This document shows positions 1 to 12,696 of a stretch of DNA of 64,000 nucleotides, one piece after another. Numbering within the stretch: position 1 is the first letter of the stretch; each line of letters opens with the position of its first letter. Made by a program: the position numbers and the translations under genes. This stretch comes from Aselliscus stoliczkanus (taxonomy: Eukaryota; Chordata; Mammalia; Chiroptera; Hipposideridae), in the NCBI GenBank assembly GCA_033961575.1, contig CM066740.1, forward strand, positions 62,255,213 to 62,319,212, written 5' to 3'. The notes under the pieces were generated by a model. The model was not told where the DNA came from. It did no database searches and worked only from the letters and a program-made list of their open reading frames with translations.

Positions 1-1230
1 TTTGATTAAAAAGTGAATAGTGGACATAAAGTGAAGGTGTAGAATCTGGAGTATTAATTAGTAACATCTACATAGCACTAAACAGCTTATAAAATATTTT
101 TCATTTGATTTGCATGCTTTAGGAGAGTTGGCATTACTAATATCACTTTGCAGATAAAGAAACAGGCCAAAGAGACCAAGTGACTTGATGTGATTTCAAA
201 ATAGACCTTTCAAAGCATTTTGAACAATGGAATTATTTCCAGAAAGAATATAGCTTATCAAGGTAACCACATAAAGGGGAGCTAGCAACAGGAGGGGGAG
301 CTTGCATGCATTGGTGGTATTTCAAGTCACTCCCTTCTGGCACCATGCCCTTCCCAGCCTGGAACAGGACTTCAGGGAAGAAGGATGCCCACAGATTTGA
401 ACTTCACGCCAGTTTCCAATGATTCATCAACTCTTCAAAGGCCTATGAGTTAACAAAGGAGGATCAAAGCTGTGTTTTCCAAATCCACTTCAACAGATCC
501 TCAATCAATTACTAAACCAAACTGTCCTTCAAATTCATTACCATTTCTCCTGAATATATCAGAATATAACACAGGGATATGAACCCAGGAGATCAAACTC
601 TTACTCATCTTGCTAAATTGCCTTCAAAAGGGAAAGACACATAGTCCTCCATTTTGTTTGATGGTGGTCTTGTGAAATGGGGATCTGAGTCACTGTAAGG
701 TAATGACTCTATGCTAATTGTTATATTTCAAGCATATAGTTTCAAGCCAGACTGCTCCCCTTCTAGTACTGCTCACCATTACTCTCCCTCAGCCCTTAAT
801 TTGCTTTTCCCCCCATTTTCTACAATGTCTTCTCTAAACAGTGCTCAAGACCACCAGCCCTCTCCTTCTCAATAGATGAAAATACTTTTTTATATCAACT
901 TCATCTCCACAAGGAATCCTGATCTGTACAGATCTGTACATCCTTGGCTGACCACTGGCTTTGTGTAGCTGCTCAATCTATACTTTATATTCAGTGCTTT
1001 ATTTCAAATTAGGTGTGTATACCAAGGCTCTGAATATAAGGAAAGTTTCGAACCTAAAAAGGGCTTACGAATTAATCATACATGGCATATTGGAGTTCTC
1101 TCATCTCACATTGCCATATTTTAATATTAGTTTGAATTACAGCAAACAGGTGCTGAAAAGAGAATTGATAACCTCATACACAGATATAATACGTTAACAA
1201 TTTTCAATATCTGCTGTAGAGCACCTGTTT
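1..1230. other. Intron 3 sequence, nothing recognised
   Basis: AT-rich intronic DNA. Its short open frames have no recognisable domain. I see no repeat boundary, RNA gene or exon-like splice pair. Confidence 0.5.
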
Positions 1231-1289
1231 TTAAAAAATAAATGAGTGCAGAAATTACTGTTTATTGGTGTGTATCATTTTATGCATGT

Positions 1290-1620
1290 TTTGCACTTCT
1301 ATTATACAAGTATCCATCCTTAGATTATACATAGAATTGTTTTTCAGGTTTTAAATTTATTACAAATGGTATCATACTCTGCTTTTTGCAATCTTATTTT
1401 ACTTAACATTGTGTTTTTGACATTTAGCCCCATTGATACTTGCATGTCTGCCTCATTTATTCTAAGTGCTGTTCAACATGGCATTCTGCGAGTAAATCAG
1501 GTTATTTGTCCCTCTGCCCTAAGCTGGGGCAGATGGTTGTTTCCATTCCTAAACTATTAGAGTCTGTAAGTGCTGCGCTGGCTGTTTTTATTCAATTTCA
1601 TAGATCCAGGCCAAACTTCC
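1290..1620 (-). mobile_element. Probable old LINE-1 3' fragment
   Basis: Phrases such as ACAAATGGTATCATACTCTG and TTACTTAACATTGTG resemble the antisense 3' end of ancient mammalian L1 copies. Divergence is high and the boundaries are not visible. Confidence 0.35.
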
Positions 1621-2189
1621 TCTAGATGATTTTATTTCCAAAAACATAATTCCTTAAATTAGGAAAATGTACAGTTAAGATAAATCTTGGATTTGAAAGT
1701 ACATCTGCACTACAAAGATAAGTTTTCATAGTGTTTATAGTGGTCATATTTCATCCTCAAAATTATGTTTATATCAATATTTTATCATAGAATGTTTCTA
1801 TATTATGCTGTTCTTCATAGACAAATGTCAATACCTAGTCTACTTGGCTCTACTTTTCCATAAATAGTGGGTTTGCACTTGGCTAAAATGCTCTATTGAG
1901 TTGCATTCAAGGGCATTGGACTTGTATGTGCTCCATTGTTGGAAGCATTTGTGTGACCATGAAGCAGAGTGAGGAGACTTGATGTTTACCATGCATGCCA
2001 ATAAGACATCATTTCTCATAAGAAAATAACTGGAAGAGTATAAACTGTGACTGCTGCTTATGAATACAATTGCTTATATTATGATTAGCATAAACATCTT
2101 TCTCCCTTTGCCAGAACTCTCTCCCATTTATATATTCTCCTAATAGATAATACACTATAGAACCACTAATAAACACATCACATATTTCT

Positions 2190-2451
2190 TTTTAAATTAA
2201 CATTTATTGGGGTGACAATGATCGACAAACTACATAGGTTTCGTGTACAGTTCTATAACACATCATCTATATATCACATTGCGTGCTCACCACCCAGAGT
2301 CAGTTCTCCTTTCATCACCATATAGTTGACCCCCTTTACCCTCTTCTACCATCCCTTTCCCCCTTCCCCTCTGGTAACCACTAAACTGTTGTCTGTGTCT
2401 ATGAATTTTTGTTTATCTTGTTCCTTTCTTGACTTCAGTTTTATATCGCAC
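2190..2451 (-). mobile_element. 5'-truncated LINE-1 3' end
   Basis: Antisense L1 3'UTR beginning with the L1 terminus (TTTATTGGGGTGACAATG) after a short T/A tract. It is flanked by a perfect 16-bp target-site duplication, CACATCACATATTTCT, at 2174-2189 and 2452-2467. The intact duplication indicates a fairly recent, severely 5'-truncated retroposition. Confidence 0.85.
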
Positions 2452-2467
2452 CACATCACATATTTCT

Positions 2468-4280
2468 AAGGAGTTAACCGCTCTTTATGGAATGCTAAAA
2501 AGAACATTCTGAGGAAAAAGAGAACTATTTTAGCAATTGAGCTGTACACAGAATTTTTAGAATTAGAAATGTATAGGCTTACATAAGTTGTTTTCCTGTT
2601 GAGTAATTTGAACTAATGCCACTGTATCACCATTATATTATTTTTTCATAACCTGTCATCTCTATCACAATAGACCCATTTACTGAATTGTTATTCGGTT
2701 GCAATTTAGAACAAAATGAAATGTGTGTTAACCTGATTCAGACATTTATTCTATATATTGTCATTACTGAATCAGTTAATTGTCATCTTGCCTTAACCAA
2801 AAGAGGGCATACTCATCCCTTGAAAAACAATGGCTATTTCACAAAAATACTGGTAGTGTTAATCTGGGAAGGTACCTGTTCACAGAAAAAAGAAATGCAA
2901 CTTATTTTTGGTAGAGAAAATTCCAGTAATATGATCATCTACAAGCATGAAACCAACATAAACCTTACAACAACATAGAGCTGTTAATATTCAAGGACAA
3001 AATTGGCACTCCATCCCCCACTCCTATAGTTTTCCCTACTCTGTTTTAAGCATGTTCTCTAATATTTACAATGGAACCATTTACAGATATCACCTGACTG
3101 TTTTTTATTTGGAAGGAAAAACAATGGTAACTGACACCTAGTTTAATCTGTGAAGTACAGTCCTTTAGAAAAATCATCCTTGTAATGACTGGGAGAAACA
3201 CAGTCCTGTGTGAAAGCTGTGTGTATCCCACTGCTTAGACTATCTTCAGAGACAGAAGAAATTTCCCATTTTGGCACCATTTTAAATAGTGCAAGTGGAC
3301 TGAGGCATAAATGTAATGAGAAGAAATGTAAAATTTATTTGAAAATTTGATAAAATACTTTATTACACTTTATCAGACATAAATCAAGATGGAATTTGCA
3401 AAATGGTTCACTTAGATAATGGAAGAAGATAGATGTAAAGTTTTACACCAGCGTGATAGTGAAATGAACACTGAATTCAGAGTCAGGAAACCTAAATTCT
3501 TATCCCAGCATGTTACTGGCACTCTCTTTGTCACAATAATCATTCCCCTTTTTTAGACAGTGTCCTAACTCAAACTGAGTGGTGAAGCAAGCTGCTCCTG
3601 AAGGTCCCCTCCAGTGCTAAATTCTCTGATTATATGATCTGAGCCTGGGGATTCCTGGAGCAATTCTCCTGGTCCACATCCCACCCCCACTGTGAGTGTT
3701 TTCTACTCAGAGGAATACAGGGCTGAGCAGTGCGAGTTCAGAAAGCCACGTGGGTACATGCGGTCAAGTCAGAGAAATGCACACGTGATTGCATTCCCGG
3801 TGGGAATTATCTTGAGTCTCAATTTAGATCAGCCTCCCAGAGAAAAACTAGGAAGACTGAAAATACCTCCTGAGAAATATATCTGGTCTCATGGGATCCA
3901 CTAGAATAGAGGTTAAAATCACTAGGGATGAGTCTAAATCCTTTAGCCATTTCTGTTCTAACTGTATACCTGGGACAGGGCCAGATGTTTCTAGAGATAA
4001 GGAAGGCTGCTGGATATTCAAATCATGAAAGAAAGCTTGGGTGGAAATAGAAAACTTTGTTTAGGCTTGCAATTACATTAAATGAAATAATCCCAAGAGA
4101 ACTTTACCTTAAAAATAAAAATTCTAAACCCAAAGCATGCTTGTTTCTAATGAAAGTAGAATGATTATTTGAAGAATTTTTAAGGTTACATTATTTTCTA
4201 TTGTGTGTAGTCAGTAAAATCATCATCTCAATTCATTTTAAATATATTTTATGTCTTTATTCCAGGAATACTAGAACATT
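2468..4280. other. Intron 3 sequence, no clear feature
   Basis: Unique-looking AT-rich DNA. 3460-3650 has a weak MIR-like look. The open frames at 2688-2978 and 3692-3904 show no domain and no exon-like context. Confidence 0.45.
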
Positions 4281-4666
4281 GTTTGAGAAATATTGAGAAG
4301 TTAAGATTTCTTAATATTGAGAAATTAATTAATAGCATACCAACAGAAGAAACTTGCTTATCTCAGTAACAACTATAAAGGAATCTGATAAAACTGCAAT
4401 ATCTATTTCTTATAATGTTCTAAATAAACTCAAATATAAAGATATTTCATTAACCTGAGAAAAAAATTCTCCCTCAAAACAACAATCAGCACCATAATTA
4501 ATAAAACTCTAGAAGCATTAGCTTTGAGTCTGATGAACAAAAACAATAGCAGTACTGGCTATTGGTACAATTTAACATTTTTCTGGAACTTTTTGCTAAT
4601 ACAATGCAACAAGAAAAACAACAGAGGTATGAATGTTGGAAAGGAGAAGTGAAAGTATCATTATCA

Positions 4667-4780
4667 GGGCCAGCCGAGTGGCGCGGTGGTTAAGCGCTGG
4701 CTTGGGACACCAGCGGCCCCGGTTTGGATCCCACATATGAGGGCCAGTGACACTGCCCTCTTAAAAAAAAAAAAAAAAAG
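4667..4780 (+). mobile_element. Short type-A tRNA-derived SINE
   Basis: The tRNA-like head has an A-box region (GAGTGGCGCGGTGG) and a B-box-like GGTTTGGATCCC. It ends ACACTGCCCTC plus an A tail. The target duplication TCATTATCA is at 4658-4666 and 4783-4791. Confidence 0.9.
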
Positions 4781-4978
4781 TCTCATTATCAACATAACAT
4801 ATGATTGTTTATAAAACAAATTTAGTGAGTCAAGTTTAACAGGTAAAGATTTAAAAAATAATTAAACTAAGAAAATAGATTCCTATACACCAACCCTAAT
4901 AATCAATTAAATAAGTATTCCATTTATAGCAACAATATCACAAAAGGTGCATTCTAAATACCCATAATATATACCAGG

Positions 4979-5096
4979 GGTGCCTAAAATTGTATATACA
5001 TGACTTGTATTCATCTTCTGTTATCAGTATATATTGAGTATTATAATTTTAATAATACAGTTTTTTCCTTCTTAAAATGTGTATACACTTTTGGCA

Positions 5097-5098
<2 letters not shown>
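4979..5098. mobile_element. Short MITE, mariner-like, copy 1 (120 bp)
   Basis: The ends are inverted: GGTGCCTAAAATTGTATA on the left against the reverse of TATACACTTTTGGCACC on the right. The interior matches the reverse complement of part of the element at 39354-39578, so the two are one family. A (TG)n tract abuts its right end. Confidence 0.65.

Positions 5099-5134
<36 letters not shown>
5099..5134. repeat. (TG)n microsatellite
   Basis: About 17 uninterrupted TG units directly next to the MITE end. Confidence 0.9.
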
Positions 5135-5137
<3 letters not shown>

Positions 5138-5212
5138 AATACATTACTAAGACATATTTTGAAAGTCTCAAATAAGTGAAAAACTTAAAGACTTTCTAAA
5201 AAGAAAAACTGA

Positions 5213-5316
5213 GGGCCGGCCGAGTGGCGCGGTGGTTAAGAGCTGGCTTGGGACGCCAGTGGCCCTGGTTCTGTCCCACATATGAGGGCCAGTGACACTG
5301 CCCTCAAAAAAAGAAA
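5213..5316 (+). mobile_element. Short type-A SINE
   Basis: Head GGGCCGGCCGAGTGGCGCGG and tail ACTGCCCTCA plus A-rich run. The duplication AAAAGAAAAACTGA lies immediately before (ending 5212) and after (ending 5330). Confidence 0.9.
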
Positions 5317-6866
5317 AAAAGAAAAACTGAATATTGCAAAGTTTACATTCTCCCCCAATCTATTTTATATGGTCAGTGATCTTCATGAGAATTCCAAGTG
5401 GATTTTTTGGAAGTGAACTTATAGCACCATAAGAGCAGAGACTATCTATCTTGGTTCTTGCAACAATCCCAACACCATGAACAATACCGAGCACAAAATA
5501 TCTACTCAGCATACATTTGCTGAATAGATAAAATGGTTCAATGGTTCTAAATTTCATTTGGAAACAAAATGACAGACTAATGAAAAACATTTGAGGAATA
5601 AGAATAATGTGTGAGAGGTTTAGATTATGGATATCAAATCATATTGTAGAAATATAATAATATGTGGCATGACAAAGACATTGACTAATGTATCTGGAAA
5701 GTCTGGAAACAAGTCCAAGTATATGCAATAATTTAATATATAATAAAATATGGCATTTTAATTCAGCAGATCAAGGCTAGATTTTGCAATAAATAATAGA
5801 AAAACTAAATATTCATTTTTGAAATTAGATTTCTATTTCACACATACACCAAAATAAATTCAAAATGGATTAGATATTTATGTGTTAAAGGTAAAATAAT
5901 AAAGCATCGATATGTGCTTATACAATATTTGGCTTTTAAAAATGTTTGATGCCAACAGTAGAAAACAAAGAAAATTTTGCATAAATTTAGCAGCAAATTT
6001 TATAAAATTAAAATTTCTGATTGTTAAAAAATAGAAACTCACTAAGAAACAAGCGAGGGAAACTATACTCTTATATATCAATAAGAAAAAGACAAAGACA
6101 CCAAAATAAAAATAGATAAAGAACATGAAAAGGTAACACACACACACACAAACTAAATGCATAATTAATATATAAAAACAGTTTGAACTCACTGGGAATT
6201 GAAAGTAATATACTCTTTTTTACTTAGCAATTTGGAAACATTTTTAAAATGATAACACCTATTGTTGGTTCTCAACAATGAGAAACTGATCAAATAAATT
6301 ATGGTACAGCCACATGAGTCATTACACATTAGAATGATAATGTAGAAAAATATTTAATGACATGGAAAGGCACACACCATACATTAAGAGAAGCAGATTT
6401 ATAACACATTATGTAAAGTAATAATCCACCTCCCTTTATCCAGTACATTTGCCCATGGGAAAAAAATTACTAGGAGGATGAACACCAAACTTATCAATAA
6501 TTATCTGATTGTTTTCAAAATCATAAAGAAACTTAAAGGAATAAATTTTGAATAAATTACATATAACTTATGATAATATAAATGATAAAAAGAAAGCACA
6601 AGTACAAAAAAAAATGGAGAAAGGTAAACACACACACAGGTATACACCCAAAACTTAGAAGATACAAAGAGTGCTGGCTTATATGCCAAAGCAAAGGCAT
6701 ACGATTTTGCTGTGACTGGGTCAGCAGGATTGTTAGCTTTAGTTTATCTTGATACAGTAGAGTCTGATGGTAATTTTTGGCTTTGTACTAATTGCTAAAG
6801 GAAAAGTTTTTCCATATTCAGCATAGAAAATAAAATCTATTCATTGACACAATTGTTTGTAGTTTT

Positions 6867-6988
6867 GTTTGGGGGGTTTTTTTGTTTGCTTTTTTGAGGG
6901 CAGTGTCACTGGCCCTCATATGTGGGACCGAACCGGGGCCACTGGCTTCCCAAGCCAGCGCTTAACCACCGCGCCACTCGGCCGGCCC
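6867..6988 (-). mobile_element. Short type-A SINE, antisense
   Basis: Read on the minus strand it is a full short type-A copy with a T-rich start (its A tail). The duplication TGTTTGTAGTTTT is at 6854-6866 and 6989-7001. Confidence 0.9.
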
Positions 6989-7464
6989 TGTTTGTAGTTT
7001 TTACAAAAATGTATGTATACCACAATAAGAACACAATCTCAAAAATAGTAGAATACCTGTTCATCTTTGAATCATTTTAGATTCAATGACTAATTTAAAA
7101 TGTGTTGTTTTTGGTATTTTCTTTTTAGTGTTGATTGATTCGTTAACTATTACTAGCAACATCTTCACTAGACATCTAAACTATATTCGTCATGTGTTAC
7201 AAGAAAATGTTCCTGGACTTGCAACAATAGTAGGTTTAATCCAGAAAAATGCAATAATGGAAGATGTGTTAAAATATTAATTTTAATTTCTTAAGTAATA
7301 CTTAGAATGCAGGTATCATTTTTAAACATTAGCAAAATATCTTCCTGTGCCCTGTAAAAATCAAATAAGACTTGCATATAGAATATATAAAGAAATAAGT
7401 AAATGCACATAATACGAGTATCTGTGCAGGTAGGTAGAAACTCTATTTAAAGACCAGTAACAGC

Positions 7465-7675
7465 TAATATTTATGAAGCACTTGCTATGTAGCAGCAGCA
7501 TGTACTCTACCTGCTTAACTCATTTAATCCTCACAATAACTCCATTAAATACATGCCGTTATCTCCATTTTACAACTAAAGAAACTGAGAGAAAAAAATG
7601 CTGAAAGAATTTGCCCAGTGTTGCTCAGCTAGTAAGTCTTAAAACTGGGATTTGAACCAGAAAGTTTGATTCCAA
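7465..7675 (-). mobile_element. MIR SINE remnant
   Basis: The antisense MIR core is recognisable from TCTCCATTTTACAACTAAAG, GAAACTGAGAG and CTCAGCTAGTAAGTC with TTTGAACC. This is an ancient tRNA-derived mammalian SINE. Confidence 0.75.
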
Positions 7676-7679
7676 AGTT

Positions 7680-9055
7680 CCCTTCTTATTCATAAGCCTA
7701 AATCAAGATGAAAATATAACATAACCTAGTTCTCTCTCAGTTGATCATTAATTCAAGCACTGTGATTAGTTCAACAGCAACCTACCAAATCAAGTTATAA
7801 GTTAATACCACTATAGCTTAAGATAAATACCAGTTCTCTATGCCCCATATCACAGACACACCATTTAAAAGGTGGAAGGATTATAGACTGTACATTTCAC
7901 CGTTGCTCCTTGAATTGTATAGTTAAGGAAACTGAGGTCCAGACAAGTTCTTCTATTTGCCCAAAGGTCATAAAACAGGCCATGGTATCAATGCATGATC
8001 AAGCCCCTGAAGACTTAAAAAAACAATGCTCCACCTTCAGAAAAGAAATCCTTACTTGAGTGCATCACATGTATTTTCCTTTATTTCACCACATTGTATT
8101 CATTAGTCACTACTGGATGCTGGAGATCTACAAGAACTGAAGAAGCACAATGCTCCCTCCAGGAGAACTGGGTCCCCTCACACCCTGTTTAAGCTGTAAG
8201 TACATGATACATGACCACAGACAATTCCTAATTTACAAATCCACTGTGTTCTGAAACATTGCATGGGAAAATAAGAGAGGCATTTCATGTTAGGGATAAT
8301 ATTCTACTGAATATGGTGTTGGATTCCCAGGTTAGCCTTCAAAAGCACATGTCATGCTCAGTGCTCTTGGGTCACCTTTCTGTTCAAATATTGCTGTAAA
8401 ACCCTAACCACCCTGCATAACAACGTTTCTGCACAAGGGATGGACTATGTCCCCTGCTGCAGACATGGGAGAGAAGCAGAGGTCCTCTGAGCTATATCTC
8501 ATGCACCCTGCTTCTTTCCAGTGCAGTCTTGAGAGGGAGCCTGTGGAGAAAGACACAGTCAGTTAACTGTGGGACTTTTCACAAACCCTTAGACAACTTT
8601 TCGTCTCAGTGGGTTCCTGTCACTTTTATTCAGGGGTTCCTCCGCTGCAATCTGCCCACTTCTCTTTTCACAACTACGTATTTCTCCTGACTAGTCTTCC
8701 CTTCTTCCACTGCCCTGTATGGCCTTGCTACTCCAAGTGTGGTGCCAGTGAAAACAGCGTCTTTATCTGGGAGACTTGAAAAAGGCAGAACTTCACAGTC
8801 CCCCCTCAAACCTTCTGAAGCAGAGTCTGCACTTTAGCTAGGTGGGGAAGGGGGACTGCTATGCATGTAAAACTTTGAGAAATGTTGCCCTTTGTCATTA
8901 AAATAGTTAATATTCATTTTTCTTTTAAAAATGTTCTCAGTATCAAGATATAACTAAATATTGAGTACTATCATTGAGAAAAAAAATCAAACTAAAAAGT
9001 TCTCTTTATGTGTACCACCCTCCACCCCCCTCACCTTAAATTCTAACAAAAGTCA
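7680..9055. other. Intron 3 sequence, nothing recognised
   Basis: Unique-looking DNA. A further MIR-like patch may lie at 7910-8010 (AAGGAAACTGAGGTCCAG). No exon candidate with a splice pair was seen. Confidence 0.45.
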
Positions 9056-9059
9056 AACA

Positions 9060-9200
9060 CAGTCAGCAGTAACATTGGTGCATGTCTACCTGAATCAGAA
9101 TCACTTGGGGAGTTTTTCAAGAACACAACTTATTATCCCAGGTCCCATTTCAGACCAATTAAATCACATTGCCTGGGGTGGGGCTACAGGTTACTCTAAA
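9060..9200 (+). mobile_element. MER5-like hAT-Charlie MITE remnant
   Basis: The phrases GAATCAGAATCACTTGGGGA, CCCAGGTCCCATTTCAG and CATTGCCTGGGGTGGGGC match the MER5A consensus I remember. The outer inverted repeats are eroded. Confidence 0.75.
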
Positions 9201-9204
9201 GACC

Positions 9205-11265
9205 GAAGTAAAATGTCCTTATGTTTCAAAGAAAGCTAGGCACTGTGAATTTCCAAATCTGCATGTCATAGGAACTGCAGGACAATGTGGAATGCTGTGG
9301 GGAGCATAAGCAAGGGCAGCTGGCATGTCACAGATGGGGCTGCCATAGGAGGTAGGACTATTTGGGATATACAGTGAGTGTAGGGCGTATGGTACACACG
9401 TCACTGCTGATGTTAGAGAAGCAGCTAGATATGGCAGGAAGTGGGGACAGAAGAGGAAGCTGAGAAAGGAATCCTACATGACAGGCATCTAGATTTGTTA
9501 GCAGTAGATGTCCTCAGGTGAAAGGGAATTAGCAGGAGACTACCAGTATGCAGAACCCTCCCAAACACACTCCCTTCTTTAGCAACAGGCTTGAATTCAA
9601 ACACCTACCCAATGTCTCTGTCAACACAGAAGGGGCAAAGCTCTTCCTTTGCAATACAGACTGTGGGACTTGAACTCTAGTAGCATGGTTACTGGGACTT
9701 CTCCTTCATAGCCTTCAACTTCTTGGGGTTTAATGAATAAAAGTAGTTTGACTCAAGTTGCACTGATATATAGCTCAATTTGATGATGGAAATATGCCCA
9801 GAGCTGCCTAAGAACCAAGAATGTTTTTGAGTGAATGCTTGTGAATTCCTTATAATAAGTGCATTGTGCTAACTAACCTATTGTCTCAGTAATCCTAGAG
9901 ACCTCCCTCCACATGGCCTCCCCCTGCCTGGCCTTAACCGGCTCTCACACACAGATTTTCCAAAGTCAGTTTTTCTTCTATGCTGGGAGTCTTAAATACA
10001 AAAGGCAATGGCTGCTGAGTCAAATGGAGAAAAAACAAGTACGTAGTTGAAGATGGGGGGCCACAGTTAATATGATTTATAATTACATCAGTATTGCAGA
10101 GAAACAAGCTCCTTCCTGAAGACATTTCCTTTGTTCTTAACTAGTCAGTGTCAACAGCAAATTTTACAGTAAGTACCTTTTCTGTCAGTCCTGAAACCAG
10201 TCAAATATTCTTTATACCACAATTATCCTGATTCAGAGGGATGAAGAATGTACAGGACATTTTGAAAGTATGTCCACCTTTTACCAAGAGTAGTGTTATG
10301 GCAACTTCAAGAATTGCTGCTCCTTTAATGAAACTTACCAATTACCAAAATGACACACACATAGGAAAGAAGGAATGCCCAGAAAATACTGAGGCACTAG
10401 TATAAGTTGCTTAAAAGGATAGAGGTCTTATTACAGTGGCTACATTTTCTCCCCTTCTTTTCCTTCTGTAAGCAACAAAACAAGAGTCAAAAGATCAGGA
10501 GCCCTGAAAAGCAGCACTCAACCCGCAGATTCTCTCGGACAGCTTTCAACATTTTCATTACTTAAAACGACCTGGCCTCAGCTAGGCCTTTTCTCTGAGA
10601 CAGGACGAGAACCCCCCGGGCCTCACCACATCTGTGCATTGCCCGTGTCCATTTTCCTCTCCTGGCCTTCTCACCATATCCATTTCAACTGCTTTGCCAT
10701 CGGTGCTTTTCCTCACCACTCTTCTGTCGGTTATCAGTAGAAGCTGAGCTGGAGGAAGTAAACTTGCCCTTCAAACGTGCTGCCAGGTACTCACACCATA
10801 GTCCAGGGCTCAGGTGAGCTTGGGAGCGTCTCTCTCCTCACTCCCACCCACGGGTAATCCATACACCATGAAAGGATTTAAAATTCCTTTTGCCAAGATA
10901 TTGTTAAATTTGAGCAGTCTAAGAATAAGCCCTTCTCTGCACCCACTCCATTCTTCTACTCCTTAATTTTGTTTACAAGTTGGATCTTCAGCACTGCCAG
11001 CTCTTTAGTGGATTTTGCAGTTCCTTCCCTGAATATATGGGAGAAGATTCTAGTACGTTCCCCATCCTGCTTTCTGCTGTGAGCTGTCTTCAGATTTGTC
11101 CCTGAGGTGACCTAAGAATTCAACCTTCAAGCTTCTGATCACCTATGTCTCCTGAGAAGTTGCAAAGAAACTCAGCAGATTCAAGGCCATCTATTAGAGT
11201 CACCATTGTGTTGAGTACCTAAATACAATCACAATTAATACAGTTCTGTGGCAATTATCATCTGA
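9205..11265. other. Intron 3 sequence, no clear feature
   Basis: Unique-looking DNA of moderate GC. The open frames here are short and lack domains. 10500-10720 is somewhat GC-richer and C/T-rich but matches nothing I can name. Confidence 0.45.
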
Positions 11266-11269
11266 TGTA

Positions 11270-11495
11270 GTGGAAGAGCCCCAGGCTTGGGGCTAAATCG
11301 ACCTAGCTATCACTCATATTTACCATAAATGACTTTGGGAAGCCATTTAATTTCCCTGATTCTCAGATTCCTTTTCTGTATATTAGAGATAATAATGTGT
11401 GCTCCATGGAGTTATTAGGAAAATTAAGTAAAATAACCTGCATAAAGGGCTTAATGCTGAACCTGTAACAAATTAGATACAATAAATATTAAACT
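11270..11495 (+). mobile_element. MIR SINE remnant
   Basis: The sense MIR pattern is clear: a tRNA-like beginning (GTGGAAGAGCCCCAGGC), TGACTTTGGGAAGCCATTTA, then TTAGAGATAATAATG and an AT-rich 3' end. Confidence 0.75.
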
Positions 11496-12117
11496 ATCTA
11501 TGCTTATTTTGGGGTCTGTGTACACCAAGCAAAAAAATAACTTCAATAAATACATTTGTGTTTCATCTAAACTTTCACATTTAGTGAGTTCTTTTGTTCA
11601 CATGAAATTTCCAGGCTGGTGAATAAATTATTTCACAAGGCAGGCATAGAATAAAGGGGCTTGATAATTAGGCCTCTCTTCCAGGTTCTTCTATTCAGTT
11701 GTGCTTATGTTAATAAATGAAAGTAGCATGTAATAGAGAATATAACTAGGGAAAATACTTAGTTTCACCACAATCTTAGTCATGACATAACACTCCTCTG
11801 AAGTATCATTTACTTCAATCCAACAATGGTTTATTGAGACTTACATTTTTATATGATACAACCAGAGTGAATTGCACTCCTACATACTAATTCAAATGTA
11901 TAGAATATAACTAGTAAAGCAACCAACAAACCGTAGTTTTAAAAATTCAGTCAAATAGAGCCAATAGCTACAGATAAAATTGTTTCCCAAAGCTCTGAGT
12001 GATTGCATTGAGAAAAATCACCTCAAAGATATCTTAAAAGATAATTAATTCTTCCATTACCTTATTCATATTTATGAGCAAAATATTTTCACCCCCAAAC
12101 TGATGCAGGTTTCTACA

Positions 12118-12126
12118 GAGATAGAT

Positions 12127-12175
<49 letters not shown>

Positions 12176-12182
12176 GATAGAT
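12118..12182. repeat. (GATA)n microsatellite
   Basis: About 15 GATA units with one interruption near the right end. Confidence 0.95.
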
Positions 12183-12284
12183 AATTTCAAAAGCCAGAAG
12201 AATTTTTCCAGAAGATTATCAAGAGCATCACAAAACAATCTGGACCTAAATGTGGTCATTCTTGTCAAGATAATTTTTTATAAC

Positions 12285-12478
12285 CTCTATTTTTTATTGA
12301 GTTATAATTGACATGCAACATTATATTAGTTTCAGGTATACAAATTATGTTTCAGCATTTGTATGTACTGTGAAATGATCACCACAAAGAGTCTAGTTAA
12401 CATTGTCACCATAGGTAGTTACAGAATTATTTTTCTTGTGATAATAATTTTTTTTTAAATTAAAGTTTATTGGGGTGA
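12285..12478 (-). mobile_element. LINE-1 3' fragments, antisense
   Basis: TTGAGTTATAATTGACATGC and TTAGTTTCAGGTATAC are typical of an antisense old L1 3'UTR. At 12449-12480 a separate short piece (TTTATTGGGGTGACA after a T run) matches the L1 3' terminus seen at 2190, so a second very short L1 end abuts the inverted repeat that follows. Confidence 0.6.
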
Positions 12479-12696
12479 CAGTGTCTCCCAACGAGATGCC
12501 ATACAAGTTGCATTGTTTTAAGAATTTGTAATTCAAACACATCTATAGATAATTATCTTTAGGTAATACATTTAAAAAATACCTTAAGAATTTGTAGTTC
12601 AAACGCATCAAGAGAAATACATTTAGTTTCAAATGTGTTTGAACTACAAATTCTTAAAACAATACAACTTGTATGGCATCTCGTTGGGAGACACTG
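12479..12696. mobile_element. 218-bp inverted-repeat element (MITE-like)
   Basis: Two 64-bp arms, 12479-12542 and 12633-12696, are reverse complements with only two mismatches. The ends read CAGTGTCTCCCAACGAG, and the CAGTG start suggests hAT. The 90-bp spacer carries a third, partial copy of the inner arm (TTAAGAATTTGTAGTTCAAA). I could not find a matching 8-bp target duplication, so the superfamily is uncertain. Confidence 0.7.

Larger units (their letters stand above)
4290..6680 (+). mobile_element. Ancient LINE-1 remnant interrupted by younger insertions
   Basis: Decayed L1 ORF2 and 3' sequence reads in the plus direction. Recognisable pieces include CAAAATGGATTAGATATTTA near 5861 and TTATGGTACAGCCACATGAG near 6298, which correspond to the region upstream of the ORF2 end. 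It is broken by two SINEs, a DNA-transposon MITE and a (TG)n tract. The limits are approximate. Confidence 0.55.

Noticed and set aside
12121..12182. Regular short repeats considered as a CRISPR-like array
   Set aside because: It is a simple GATA microsatellite without spacers, in a vertebrate genome.
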